From positions 124,001 to 188,000 of the forward strand of contig NZ_JARYZI010000006.1 of assembly GCF_029914245.1 (NCBI RefSeq): a DNA stretch of 64,000 nt. The letters are read 5' to 3'. Source of the stretch: Fusibacter bizertensis. Lineage in GTDB: Bacteria > Bacillota > Clostridia > Peptostreptococcales > Acidaminobacteraceae. This document shows, piece by piece, positions 1-7,816 of this stretch. How positions within the stretch are numbered: the stretch's first letter is position 1; the number at the start of each line of letters is the position of its first letter. The notes under the pieces were generated by a model. It saw only the letters and a list, made by a program, of their open reading frames with translations, was not told the origin of the DNA and ran no database searches. The translations under genes and the position numbers were made by a program.

Positions 1-926
1 ATAGGCTGTTGGATGCTGTAGAACTAGGTACTCATCTTATCTTAGTTGGTGATGCGGACCAATTGCCATCTGTTGGACCTGGAAGTGTACTTAAAGATTT
101 GCTGATGTGTTCATGGATTACTTCTAGTAGATTGACCGAAATTTATAGGCAGAGCGAAGCTTCGCTGATTGCTGTCAATGCGCATATGATTAACAAAGGA
201 GAAATGCCTGTACTTAACAAAGCAGACAAAGATTTTTTCTTTATCAATCGCCCTAAAGCTGATGAGATTGTGAGAGAGATTAAAAATCTTGTAATTGATA
301 GGCTTCCAAGTTACTATAACTTAAATCCGATGGAGGATATACAAGTACTCTCTCCAGTAAAAGGTTCTGGAGTGGGGGTAGAAGTATTAAATGATATGCT
401 TCAAGAAGTTGTAAATCCAGCATCAAAGAAAAAAGTTGAACGCACCTTTGGGAAAAAGAAATTTCGTGAAGGCGATAAAGTAATGCAGATCAAAAATAAC
501 TATAATCTAGAATGGACGACGAAATATGCAGAAGAAGGCAAGGGTGTATTCAATGGTGATATAGGTTTTATCACCCAGATTAACGAATCTGAGCGTATCG
601 TTGTCGTTGTATTTGACCAAGAACGAGAAGTTATATATGACTATCCTACAGTTGATGAGCTCGTACTTGCCTATGCAATCACCGTTCACAAGAGTCAAGG
701 CAGTGAGTTTAAAGCGATCATTATGCCAATGGCATTTATACCACCGATGTTAATGAGCCGAAATATTCTTTATACAGCAATTACCAGGGCAAGAGAGTTG
801 TTAGTCTTGGTGGGTGAAAAACGTGCTTTATCAGAGATGATTCGTAGAACACACGAAATGAAAAGAAATAGCGGTCTTCTAAAAAAACTAGAATTTTTTT
901 CTGAGGCACTTAACGATGAACTATAG
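1..926 (+). CDS. recD2: RecD2-type DNA helicase, C-terminal part (5' end outside the window)
   Basis: This is the C-terminal half of a superfamily 1B 5'-3' DNA helicase of the RecD2/YrrC type. The frame is open from the window edge, so the TTG at 9 is not a true start. Visible motifs are GDADQLPSVGPG (Walker B/motif III region), the motif IV-V region around VMQIKNNYN, and the C-terminal UvrD-like block YAITVHKSQGSEF followed by LYTAITRAR. The N-terminal helix-hairpin-helix region and Walker A lie upstream of the window. Lying just upstream of comF and the flagellar genes, it is a usual clostridial neighbour there. RecD2 is known to act in repair and replication-fork maintenance, not flagellar work. 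Confidence 0.9.
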   Translation, partial: RLLDAVELGTHLILVGDADQLPSVGPGSVLKDLLMCSWITSSRLTEIYRQSEASLIAVNAHMINKGEMPVLNKADKDFFFINRPKADEIVREIKNLVIDRLPSYYNLNPMEDIQVLSPVKGSGVGVEVLNDMLQEVVNPASKKKVERTFGKKKFREGDKVMQIKNNYNLEWTTKYAEEGKGVFNGDIGFITQINESERIVVVVFDQEREVIYDYPTVDELVLAYAITVHKSQGSEFKAIIMPMAFIPPMLMSRNILYTAITRARELLVLVGEKRALSEMIRRTHEMKRNSGLLKKLEFFSEALNDEL

Positions 927-979
927 CTCTTACAAAACGAAATTTCAATGATAACTTAGACTTTGGCGGTGAATAATTT

Positions 980-1732
980 ATGACCATTAAATCAGTGATT
1001 ATACAATGTCTAGATTTAATATTTCCAAGGAGATTAACTTGTTATTTCTGCGAGGAAGAATTGCCTCCTCATAATACAAGCGCTTTATGTGAGCATTGTG
1101 TAGATGAAATTGTTAGATTAGACGGACATCAATGTATGAAGTGTGGCAGAACAATTGAGATAGCATATGCACAGCATGCTGATTACTATTTCAAGTGTAA
1201 AGAATGCCAAGAAAAATTCACTTTTTTCTCAAAGCATAGATCTTTTGGTGAATATTCGGGGCATCTAAAAATGGCAATAATGGGACTAAAATATAAAAAA
1301 CAAATTTACCAAGCACAGTTTTTTGGTGAACAACTCGCTATGATGATAGAAAAAGATGAGGCGTTATTAGATTTTGATATAATTGTTCCAGTTCCTATTC
1401 ATTTAACCAGAAGAATGATGCGTGGTTACAATCAAGCGGAGAGAATTGCCTTTTATTTAGCAAAAACACTTAATGCTAATCCCCCTGAAGAACTACTTGT
1501 GAGAACAAGACATACAAAAAAACTGAAAAATCTGAATAAAGCGTCTAGGAAAGCAATGCTTGAAAATGCTATAATAGTAAAAAGATACAAAAAAAATAGA
1601 GTTAAAGGTCAGAAAATACTATTGGTTGACGATATATATACAACAGGCGCCACACTTGACGCATGTTCAAAAGCGCTTTACGAAGCCGGATGTGATCAAA
1701 TAAATTGTATAACCGTTGCAAGAGGCGTCTAA
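980..1732 (+). CDS. comF: ComF family phosphoribosyltransferase-like protein
   Basis: This 250-residue protein has an N-terminal zinc ribbon (CYFCEEELP..., CEHC, CMKCGR, CKECQ; residues about 14-75) and a C-terminal phosphoribosyltransferase fold ending in the PRPP-binding loop ILLVDDIYTTGAT (about residues 214-226). ComFC homologues are needed for natural transformation in Bacillus and Helicobacter, with the biochemical role still debated. It is the last gene before yvyF/flgM, the same position as comFC in B. subtilis. The ATG at 980 follows a weak GGCGGTGA ribosome site. Confidence 0.88.
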   Translation: MTIKSVIIQCLDLIFPRRLTCYFCEEELPPHNTSALCEHCVDEIVRLDGHQCMKCGRTIEIAYAQHADYYFKCKECQEKFTFFSKHRSFGEYSGHLKMAIMGLKYKKQIYQAQFFGEQLAMMIEKDEALLDFDIIVPVPIHLTRRMMRGYNQAERIAFYLAKTLNANPPEELLVRTRHTKKLKNLNKASRKAMLENAIIVKRYKKNRVKGQKILLVDDIYTTGATLDACSKALYEAGCDQINCITVARGV

Positions 1733-1748
1733 AACTAAGGAGGATATT

Positions 1749-2165
1749 ATGGCAGAAAATGATAGAATGAGTTCGCTTAAAAATTGTAAAAAGTGTAATC
1801 GTGTTTTTTCTTCTGTTGATGGTGCAACGCTTTGTTCTAGATGTAATGATGATGTTGATGATGAGTTTAACCGCGTTCGAGAATATATATATGACAATCC
1901 TGCCTCTAGTGTGAAAGATGTCAGCAATGGTACCAATGTCAGTTCGGAATCTATCTTAAAATGGATTAGAGAAGGTAGAATCGTACTCGGGGATCATGCC
2001 AATATATCATTTTGTGAGCGATGTGAAGCGCCAATTGAAGGTGGTAGGTTTTGTGCTAGATGTGTCAGAGAGTTAGCAGATGGGCTAAAATCTGGTATAG
2101 GTGAGAAAGAAGAACACAAACACAAAGCTGGGATGCATATAAAAGATCAAGATCGAAAAAAATAA
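1749..2165 (+). CDS. yvyF: YvyF/TIGR03826-like flagellar operon zinc protein
   Basis: The protein is 138 residues from ATG 1749, chosen because AAGGAGGATATT sits directly upstream; a longer in-frame start at 1716 would overlap comF. It carries two CxxC pairs near the N terminus (CKKCNRVF, CSRCND), a helix-turn-helix-like middle (about residues 38-72, SVKDVSNGTNVSSESILKWI) and two more CxxC pairs (CERCEAP, CARCVREL). This pattern matches the YvyF family that precedes flgM in Firmicutes. Function is uncharacterised; zinc binding and nucleic-acid contact are inferred. Confidence 0.8.
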   Translation: MAENDRMSSLKNCKKCNRVFSSVDGATLCSRCNDDVDDEFNRVREYIYDNPASSVKDVSNGTNVSSESILKWIREGRIVLGDHANISFCERCEAPIEGGRFCARCVRELADGLKSGIGEKEEHKHKAGMHIKDQDRKK

Positions 2166-2177
2166 TAAAATTAGGGC

Positions 2178-2204
2178 TAAACTTACCCCCATATGTGCCG
2201 ATAT
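2178..2204 (+). promoter_or_regulatory. SigD (sigma-28) promoter of flgM
   Basis: TAAA at 2178-2181, a 15-base spacer and GCCGATAT at 2197-2204 match the Firmicutes SigD consensus TAAA-N15-GCCGATAT exactly. Transcription would begin near 2211. The -10 element is part of the 5' arm of the hairpin at 2185-2241. Confidence 0.9.
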
Positions 2205-2241
2205 ACCTATTAGAGAAATCGGCAATGTGGGGGTGTTTTTT
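2185..2241 (+). terminator. Terminator-like hairpin overlapping the flgM promoter and ribosome site
   Basis: The 5' arm 2185-2202 (ACCCCC...GCCGAT) pairs with 2218-2234 (ATCGGC...GGGGGT), about 17 base pairs with one bulge and one G-U pair, around a 15-base loop. A run of six T (2236-2241) follows and abuts the flgM ATG at 2242. The 3' arm contains the probable flgM ribosome site (GGGGGTG). Transcripts reading in from yvyF can form the hairpin; those starting at the SigD promoter begin in the loop and cannot. Confidence 0.75.
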
Positions 2242-2529
2242 ATGAAAATTACAAATCAAATGAATATTCAAAATGTACTTAAAACATATGGGAAAAGTGT
2301 CAAGAAAACAGAGACACCTGATAAAGTGGTTCAAAGTAGCGATAAAGTTGAAATTTCTAGCGCAGCTAGAGACATCCAAGTTGCTAGAAAAGCACTTACA
2401 GACTTGCCAGAAGTTAGAACGGAAAAACTCGATGAATTAAAACAGTTAATGGCATCTGGGAATTATAAACCATCAGCTGAAGATATAGTAGACAAATTAT
2501 TTTCCGGAATTGAAGCGAAAAAAATTTAA
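2242..2529 (+). CDS. flgM: Anti-sigma-28 factor FlgM
   Basis: FlgM binds SigD/FliA and keeps late flagellar genes silent until the hook-basal body is complete and FlgM is exported. The 95-residue protein has the typical disordered, lysine-rich N terminus, DKVEISSAARDIQ (about residues 34-46) and a C-terminal amphipathic helix segment (SAEDIVDKLFSGI). ATG 2242 is preferred over the in-frame GTG 2227, which lies inside the hairpin arm and codes for GVFF. A SigD promoter immediately upstream makes it part of the regulon it restrains. Confidence 0.88.
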   Translation: MKITNQMNIQNVLKTYGKSVKKTETPDKVVQSSDKVEISSAARDIQVARKALTDLPEVRTEKLDELKQLMASGNYKPSAEDIVDKLFSGIEAKKI

Positions 2530-2557
2530 TCGCCGATTTCTTATCCCCCGTCAATAT

Positions 2558-2576
2558 ACCGGACATAATGTCCGGT
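2558..2576. repeat. Perfect 9+1+9 inverted repeat between flgM and flgN
   Basis: ACCGGACAT-A-ATGTCCGGT is a perfect palindrome with a one-base centre, and the flanks (AATA...TATT) extend the symmetry. No T-run follows, so it is more like a protein operator or an RNA-processing hairpin than a terminator. Confidence 0.6.
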
Positions 2577-2621
2577 TATTAATTTATTAGGTCGCAAAGA
2601 TTCTATATAGGAGTGTGCTCT

Positions 2622-3116
2622 ATGACTAAAAGTGTTGAGCAGTTGGTGCAAACATTAGATAAAGAAACAGAAATTTATAGTGATTTACTGGAACTTGCCA
2701 AGTCAAAACGTGAAGTAATCAAAGCTCAAGACATCGATAAATTAGAAGCGATGGTCAGTGAAGAACAGGGGCTTGTCGTTACTTTATTTAAACTAGAAGA
2801 AATCCGAGAAAAAGTTGTCGATAAAATCATGAGAGATGAAAAGTTAGACTTTGTTGAAAATGTCACTCAACTTGCTCAGTTATTAAAATCTGATGAACGT
2901 CAGAAGATCCTTGAGTCTAAAAGTAAGTTAATGGTTATTATTAAAAATGTAACTGAAGAAACAAAATTTAACGGTAGGTTATTAGAAGATAAATTGGAAC
3001 TTATAAACTTTAATATAGGTCTTTTAGCACAAACTGGTGAAGATAGTGGGATCTATGGCAAAAGAGCTGGAAATGAAGAAAATGAACGCAAGAATCTATT
3101 TGATGCGCGTGTTTAA
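2622..3116 (+). CDS. flgN: FlgN family flagellar export chaperone
   Basis: The protein is 164 residues and almost wholly alpha-helical. It fits FlgN, the cytoplasmic chaperone that holds the hook-associated proteins FlgK and FlgL before export. The start is ATG 2622, preceded by AGGAG at 2609-2613; the in-frame GTG 2613 overlaps that site. Sequence identity in this family is low, so the call rests on length, the helical heptad pattern and its position directly before flgK. Confidence 0.75.
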   Translation: MTKSVEQLVQTLDKETEIYSDLLELAKSKREVIKAQDIDKLEAMVSEEQGLVVTLFKLEEIREKVVDKIMRDEKLDFVENVTQLAQLLKSDERQKILESKSKLMVIIKNVTEETKFNGRLLEDKLELINFNIGLLAQTGEDSGIYGKRAGNEENERKNLFDARV

Positions 3117-3136
3117 AGTATGTAAGGAGTGATACT

Positions 3137-4789
3137 ATGTCAGCAGGTTTTTTAGGATTAAATACAGCTTTATCAGGATTGTTTGCCAATCAAAGATCGC
3201 TTGGCATTGTATCTCATAATATTGCAAATGCAAACACAGAGGGATACTCGCGTCAAGTGATGAATACTAAGGCGTATCAGCCTCAAGTACTACCAGGAGG
3301 TATGGGAACCTTAGGCGTTGGTGTAGACGTTACTGCTGTTAAACAAATTAGAGATAATTATCTAGATTTTAAATATAGAGTTGAAAATAGTGTAAAAAGT
3401 GAGTGGGATGCAAGAGCAAGTGTTCTAACTGAACTTGAAGGGATATTCAATGAACCATCTGACTCCAGCATTGCTGAACTAATGGATCAATATTATGAAT
3501 CTTTACAGAGTTTGCAGAAAAATCCTGAAAATTTAACAGCAAGAACGCTAGTAAGACAAAATACAATTGCACTTTCAGAAGGAACAAGACGAATTTCTAC
3601 GATGCTAAAAGACCTTCAGTCAGATTTAAACTTTCAATTCCAATCGGCAGTAGGTGAGGTTAATTCTCTTGCTGATCAAATTGCTAAACTCAATGAAACC
3701 ATTTATAAAGCTGAACTCGAAGGTGGCATTGCAAATGACGTTCGTGACCAGAGAAATGTGTTGGTGGATAAATTATCAGAACTTGTAAATGTAGATTACT
3801 ATGAAGATGAACAAAATAGATTTTATGTACTTGTAGGTGGTCAACAGCTTGTCGCTCACTATAGAAGTGATACGCTTCAACTTGTGCCAAGAGAAAAAAA
3901 ACTTAACCCAGATGACGGTGATGAGATTATGGATGTCCAGTGGGCGAATGGCAACAAACTCAACGTTACCTCTGGTAAACTTCTTGGACTTAGAGATGTT
4001 AGAGATAATATCACAGGTGATAAAAAGGGTATTCCTTACTATGTGGATAAACTCAATGAATTTATAGATACATTTAGCAGTACATTTAATGAAATTCATG
4101 AAGGTGGTTATGGGCTTGATGGTAGTACTGGTAATTATATGTTTACGATAAAAAATATGACGACTGCTGAATATAAAGATTATTTGATTAATAAGGGCCT
4201 TAATGGACTTCCGGCAACTGAAATTACATCATCAGTCATGGACGGTGTATCCGCTTTGCCAGTTGATGAACAACTTGATAAAATTAATGATAATATTAGC
4301 AAGGTTTTAGCAAACAATCCAGACTATAAAGATAAAACCGTTAAATTAATTGATGATAAATATTATATCGTTGATCGCATGAAAGCATCAGATATAACGA
4401 TTGCAAAAGACCTCGAAGACCTTAACAAATTTGCAGCGGGTACCAACTTAGAAGATCTTCCGGGAGATGGTACTAACATATTAAAACTCATTGAAACCAG
4501 ACATAACGTCAAGCTATATGAGTGGGGAGCTCCAGAGGACTATATTAAATCGCTTGTTTCAAATCTAGGTGTTGATGCTGCCGAGGCAAATAGAGTATCA
4601 ACTAATCAAGCTTTATTAGTAAATGAGTATGGTACAGCAAAAGACTCTATCATGGGTGTTTCTCTAGATGAAGAGATGGCAAATATGATCAAATTTCAAA
4701 CGGCATATAACGCAAATGCGCGTATGGTTAATGTATTTGATGAAATGCTTGATTTAGTAGTGAATCGTCTTGGAACAGTAGGTAGATAG
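3137..4789 (+). CDS. flgK: Flagellar hook-associated protein 1 (HAP1)
   Basis: FlgK forms the first junction ring between hook and filament. The 550-residue protein starts with the flagellar rod/hook signature GLNTALSGLFANQRSLGIVSHNIANANTEGYSRQ-type block (residues 5-40) and ends with the matching C-terminal helix region (NMIKFQTAYNANARM...EMLDLVVNRLG). The central region is variable, as usual. The ribosome site is AAGGAG, and the gene is 11 bases upstream of flgL. Co-transcription from the flgM SigD promoter is likely. Confidence 0.95.
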   Translation: MSAGFLGLNTALSGLFANQRSLGIVSHNIANANTEGYSRQVMNTKAYQPQVLPGGMGTLGVGVDVTAVKQIRDNYLDFKYRVENSVKSEWDARASVLTELEGIFNEPSDSSIAELMDQYYESLQSLQKNPENLTARTLVRQNTIALSEGTRRISTMLKDLQSDLNFQFQSAVGEVNSLADQIAKLNETIYKAELEGGIANDVRDQRNVLVDKLSELVNVDYYEDEQNRFYVLVGGQQLVAHYRSDTLQLVPREKKLNPDDGDEIMDVQWANGNKLNVTSGKLLGLRDVRDNITGDKKGIPYYVDKLNEFIDTFSSTFNEIHEGGYGLDGSTGNYMFTIKNMTTAEYKDYLINKGLNGLPATEITSSVMDGVSALPVDEQLDKINDNISKVLANNPDYKDKTVKLIDDKYYIVDRMKASDITIAKDLEDLNKFAAGTNLEDLPGDGTNILKLIETRHNVKLYEWGAPEDYIKSLVSNLGVDAAEANRVSTNQALLVNEYGTAKDSIMGVSLDEEMANMIKFQTAYNANARMVNVFDEMLDLVVNRLGTVGR

Positions 4790-4800
4790 GAGTTGAAAAA

Positions 4801-6393
4801 ATGAGAATAACGAATACAATGCTTGTGAAAGACATGCTTTGGAATGCTAATAACAACCTTATAAGTATGGCAAAAAAGCAATCTGAGTTATCTACGGGTA
4901 AGAAAATACAAAGACCTTCTGATGATCCAGTGGGAATTACACAAGTCCTAAAATACAAAACAGATATACGTGAAGCGCAGCAATACAAGAAAAATATCAA
5001 TGATTCTCTTGGTTGGTTAGAAGTTTCTGAAAGTTCACTTCATAATATGAAAGATATACTACAAAGGATGCGTGAACTAACTGTAGAAGCTGCAAACGGA
5101 ACCAATACAGCTGATGATCGCAATAAAATAAAAGTTGAAATTGAAGAGTTGAAAAAAGAAATCATTGTATCTGGCAATGCTACCAGTGCTGGTCGATACG
5201 TGTTTTCAGGTCTTGAGACCAATCAAAAGTTATTTAATGCGGATGGTACTTATAACATCGACATCACTTCGGAAAGAAATAACCTCAAGCCTGTAATTGG
5301 TTATGAAGTTGCTGTTGGTGAGGTTATGTCTGTTGGTGTACATCCGGTTGACTTGTTTGGTATTATAAATGTCAATAATTTTTTTGATGGTAAAATTATT
5401 AATAGCGCTGACGATACAACAAAAGCAACTCAATCTAAGTTTACAGCTGATGTGAATTTGAATTATGATTACACTGGCGATACTTTAGATTTAAATGTAG
5501 GCGGACTTTTATATAATGTTGATGAATCTCAATTAGGTAATTCAGCACTTAATCCTATGACAAAAGATCGAATGGTCTCTGCTTTAAAAGCAGCAACGAA
5601 TGGAACTGCAAAGCTAGGTGATGTAGCGGATATCTATTTTGATCTCAATGATAAATTAGTGGTTAGTTCTAAAGCTTATGGTGCTGGGACGACTATATTA
5701 GATACGACTGCATCGGCTGGTTTAACAGGAAATACTGTTACAGCTGGAACAGATGGTTTGGCGTCAACTATAGCGGGTTCTGGCGTAGTAACTGATGCAG
5801 ATGTACTTGCTGATAATGGGATACATGAGTTTGTTTTACAAGTAGATGATGTGAGAAAAACTTTTTCGGTAGATTTTTCAGCACTTGGTGATGTAGCTGC
5901 TTTACAATTAGAGATGCAAACTCAGATTGATGGTGCGTTTTTACCTGCGGGCACAGTTACGGTCGGTGCTGTTAGCGGCGGTACAATCGACTTTACTTTA
6001 AACGGAACCAACGATGGACAAGATCATACAATTGCAGTTGATTTTATCGTTGCAAACCAAAGTGAAATGCTCACAGATCTAGATAACTTGATTACAGGCC
6101 TGGCTACCGACGATAATAATGCTATTCAAACAGCGCTTGACAAACTAGATTTACATCTTGATCGTGTACTGACTGTAGCAGGTGAAATTGGTGGTAAAAC
6201 AAATCGAGTGGATTTTATTAAAAGCCGCGTTGAAGAAAATGAGATTACATTTACTAGTTTGCTTAGTAAAGTTCAAGATGTGGATATGGCTGAAGCTATC
6301 ATGTATTTTAAGAATCTTGAAAATGTGTATAGAGCATCACTATCAGTCGGTTCTAAAGTTATACAACCCAGCTTAGTGGATTTTATTAGATAG
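4801..6393 (+). CDS. flgL: Flagellar hook-associated protein 3 (HAP3), enlarged
   Basis: FlgL sits between FlgK and the flagellin filament. The N terminus (MRITNTMLVKDMLWN...ELSTGKKIQRPSDDPVG) and C terminus (DVDMAEAIMYFKNLENVYRASL...) are flagellin-like D0/D1 coiled-coil domains. At 530 residues it is much longer than the usual 300 or so. The extra length is a central Thr/Gly/Asp-rich segment (about residues 200-430) that probably forms an added surface domain. It is co-directional and tightly spaced with flgK. Confidence 0.92.
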   Translation: MRITNTMLVKDMLWNANNNLISMAKKQSELSTGKKIQRPSDDPVGITQVLKYKTDIREAQQYKKNINDSLGWLEVSESSLHNMKDILQRMRELTVEAANGTNTADDRNKIKVEIEELKKEIIVSGNATSAGRYVFSGLETNQKLFNADGTYNIDITSERNNLKPVIGYEVAVGEVMSVGVHPVDLFGIINVNNFFDGKIINSADDTTKATQSKFTADVNLNYDYTGDTLDLNVGGLLYNVDESQLGNSALNPMTKDRMVSALKAATNGTAKLGDVADIYFDLNDKLVVSSKAYGAGTTILDTTASAGLTGNTVTAGTDGLASTIAGSGVVTDADVLADNGIHEFVLQVDDVRKTFSVDFSALGDVAALQLEMQTQIDGAFLPAGTVTVGAVSGGTIDFTLNGTNDGQDHTIAVDFIVANQSEMLTDLDNLITGLATDDNNAIQTALDKLDLHLDRVLTVAGEIGGKTNRVDFIKSRVEENEITFTSLLSKVQDVDMAEAIMYFKNLENVYRASLSVGSKVIQPSLVDFIR

Positions 6394-6405
6394 TAGGAGG
6401 TTACT

Positions 6406-6975
6406 ATGCCTATAATCATTAGTCAGCAACCTATCGTGATGAATATTTCTTCAACGCCTGGAAAACTAAGTCAGAATGGTAATGGCGCAAAAACGCTCAA
6501 TTTAAATATACAAAAACCTGAGCTTGAAATGGAAATAAAGCATCCAAAAGTGAAGATTGATCAATCTGAACCATTTGCAGAAGCTGGATTAAAAAATATT
6601 AAAGCTTTTATGGAAGATAACATCTCATTTGGCAGACAAATTATTGCTGGAGGTGTTTCAAGGATTGTCAGTCAGGGTAATGAACTTAAAGAAATCCAAA
6701 ATGATTATGATCCTATTCCTGATCAAGCAATCAGCAATGCATATGATATGTTTGACAAAGAATTCAATTATGGCGCTATTCCTACTAGTAGACCAACCAT
6801 TACACTTGATGAAGGAAAAGTAAATTATAGTTTTAGAAGAGGAAGTGTGAGTAATCAATCCCAACAACAAAAGGTGCAGATGTCATATACACCTTATCAA
6901 GTGAATTACTCGATTAGTCAGTATAATAGTATCAATTTCAGGTATGAAAAGCCCAATTATGATTTTATGGTTTAG
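6406..6975 (+). CDS. DUF6470 family flagellar-operon protein (YviE position)
   Basis: This 189-residue protein is of unknown function. It resembles B. subtilis YviE/DUF6470 in its position between flgL and fliW, its basic N terminus (IQKPELEMEIKHPKVKIDQSE) and the central GLKNIKAFMEDNISFGRQI segment. The C-terminal half is rich in Tyr, Asn and Gln. There is no signal peptide or membrane segment. Its consistent place in Firmicutes late-flagellar operons suggests a role in filament assembly, but none is established. Confidence 0.7.
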   Translation: MPIIISQQPIVMNISSTPGKLSQNGNGAKTLNLNIQKPELEMEIKHPKVKIDQSEPFAEAGLKNIKAFMEDNISFGRQIIAGGVSRIVSQGNELKEIQNDYDPIPDQAISNAYDMFDKEFNYGAIPTSRPTITLDEGKVNYSFRRGSVSNQSQQQKVQMSYTPYQVNYSISQYNSINFRYEKPNYDFMV

Positions 6976-6987
6976 GAGGAGTTTAGT

Positions 6988-7434
6988 ATGGAGATAAGTA
7001 CAACTCAATTTGGCATTGTTGAGTATGAATCATCTGATGTGATTACATTTTCACAGGGAATTCCAGGATTTGAAGATCAACAATCGTTTATAATCATACC
7101 TTCAGGAGATAATGAATTTCCGTTTAACATGTTACAATCAACTCAAACAGATAGTTTAGCTTTTATCGTGACGGATCCGTTCTTGTTTGTTGATAATTAT
7201 GATTTTGAATTGTCACAAAGCGATGCTTCTTTTTTAAAGATTTCAGATGAGGGTGATTTGGAAGATATAATTGCGCTTAGTATTGTTACTATTCCGGAAA
7301 ATGTAGAAGATACGACTATAAATATTATGGCTCCACTTATGATTAATAACAAAGAAAAAATTGGAAAGCAAATATTACTAAATGAATATGATGAAGTTAA
7401 ATATGCGATTTTCAAAAAGACAAGTGAGGAATAG
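6988..7434 (+). CDS. fliW: Flagellar assembly factor FliW
   Basis: FliW is the 148-residue partner that binds flagellin or CsrA. When flagellin is scarce, FliW sequesters CsrA and flagellin translation rises. Recognisable blocks are FGIVEYESSDVITFSQGIPGFEDQQSFI (residues about 8-35), PFNMLQSTQTDSLAFIVTDPFLF and ATIPE-like IVTIPENVEDTTINIMAPLMIN. It lies three bases upstream of csrA and just before the flagellin gene, the standard FliW-CsrA-Hag partner-switch arrangement. Confidence 0.95.
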   Translation: MEISTTQFGIVEYESSDVITFSQGIPGFEDQQSFIIIPSGDNEFPFNMLQSTQTDSLAFIVTDPFLFVDNYDFELSQSDASFLKISDEGDLEDIIALSIVTIPENVEDTTINIMAPLMINNKEKIGKQILLNEYDEVKYAIFKKTSEE

Positions 7435-7437
7435 TAG

Positions 7438-7671
7438 ATGCTTATTTTGACAAGAAAAAAAGATGAAAGCATCATTATTGATGGCAATATTGAAATTCAA
7501 ATAATTGCGATAGAAGAAGGAAAAGTAAAAATAGGTATTAATGCACCTAAAGAAATCGAAATTCATCGAAGTGAAGTGTTTGATAAAATACTCGAAGCCA
7601 ACAAAGCGGCAGTGAATTCGACAGGTTCAATTAAGGTGTTATCAGATCGTATGAAAAAAAACAATAAATAG
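7438..7671 (+). CDS. csrA: Carbon storage regulator / translational repressor CsrA
   Basis: CsrA is a dimeric RNA-binding repressor that recognises GGA motifs in hairpin loops or ribosome sites. The 77-residue protein begins MLILTRKKDESIIID and keeps the RNA-contact region APKEIEIHRSEVF with the key Arg (IHR) near residue 44. It is translationally close to fliW. Its likely main target is the adjacent flagellin mRNA, whose leader holds a GGA hairpin and a GGA-containing ribosome site. Confidence 0.95.
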   Translation: MLILTRKKDESIIIDGNIEIQIIAIEEGKVKIGINAPKEIEIHRSEVFDKILEANKAAVNSTGSIKVLSDRMKKNNK

Positions 7672-7690
7672 AGTTTTTGTTTAAAAAAGC

Positions 7691-7717
7691 TAAAGTTTTT
7701 TACTGATGATCCGATAT
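7691..7717 (+). promoter_or_regulatory. SigD promoter of the flagellin gene
   Basis: TAAA at 7691-7694, a 15-base spacer and TCCGATAT at 7710-7717. One mismatch from TAAA-N15-GCCGATAT. It gives a leader of roughly 90 bases before the flagellin start. Confidence 0.85.
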
Positions 7718-7772
7718 TAATGTTAGATGATCAATTTATACTTCGGCCGAGCTAAATTGAATCACATAATAA

Positions 7773-7811
7773 GTTAGAATGGATTCTAACTATACAAAAC
7801 TCAAGGAGGAA
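7773..7811 (+). promoter_or_regulatory. Predicted CsrA-binding leader of flagellin mRNA
   Basis: A hairpin GTTAGAA-TGGA-TTCTAAC (7773-7790) presents GGA in its loop, and a second GGA lies in the ribosome site AAGGAGGA (7803-7810). Two CsrA sites, one in a hairpin and one over the Shine-Dalgarno, is the layout known for B. subtilis hag. The match is by pattern only. Confidence 0.6.
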
Positions 7812-7816
7812 CTTTT

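Noticed and set aside
1667-1936. 89-codon minus-strand ORF over comF/yvyF
   Set aside because: Shadow of two strongly supported plus-strand genes.
2521-2550. GCCGATTT upstream of flgN as another SigD -10
   Set aside because: No TAAA at the right distance.
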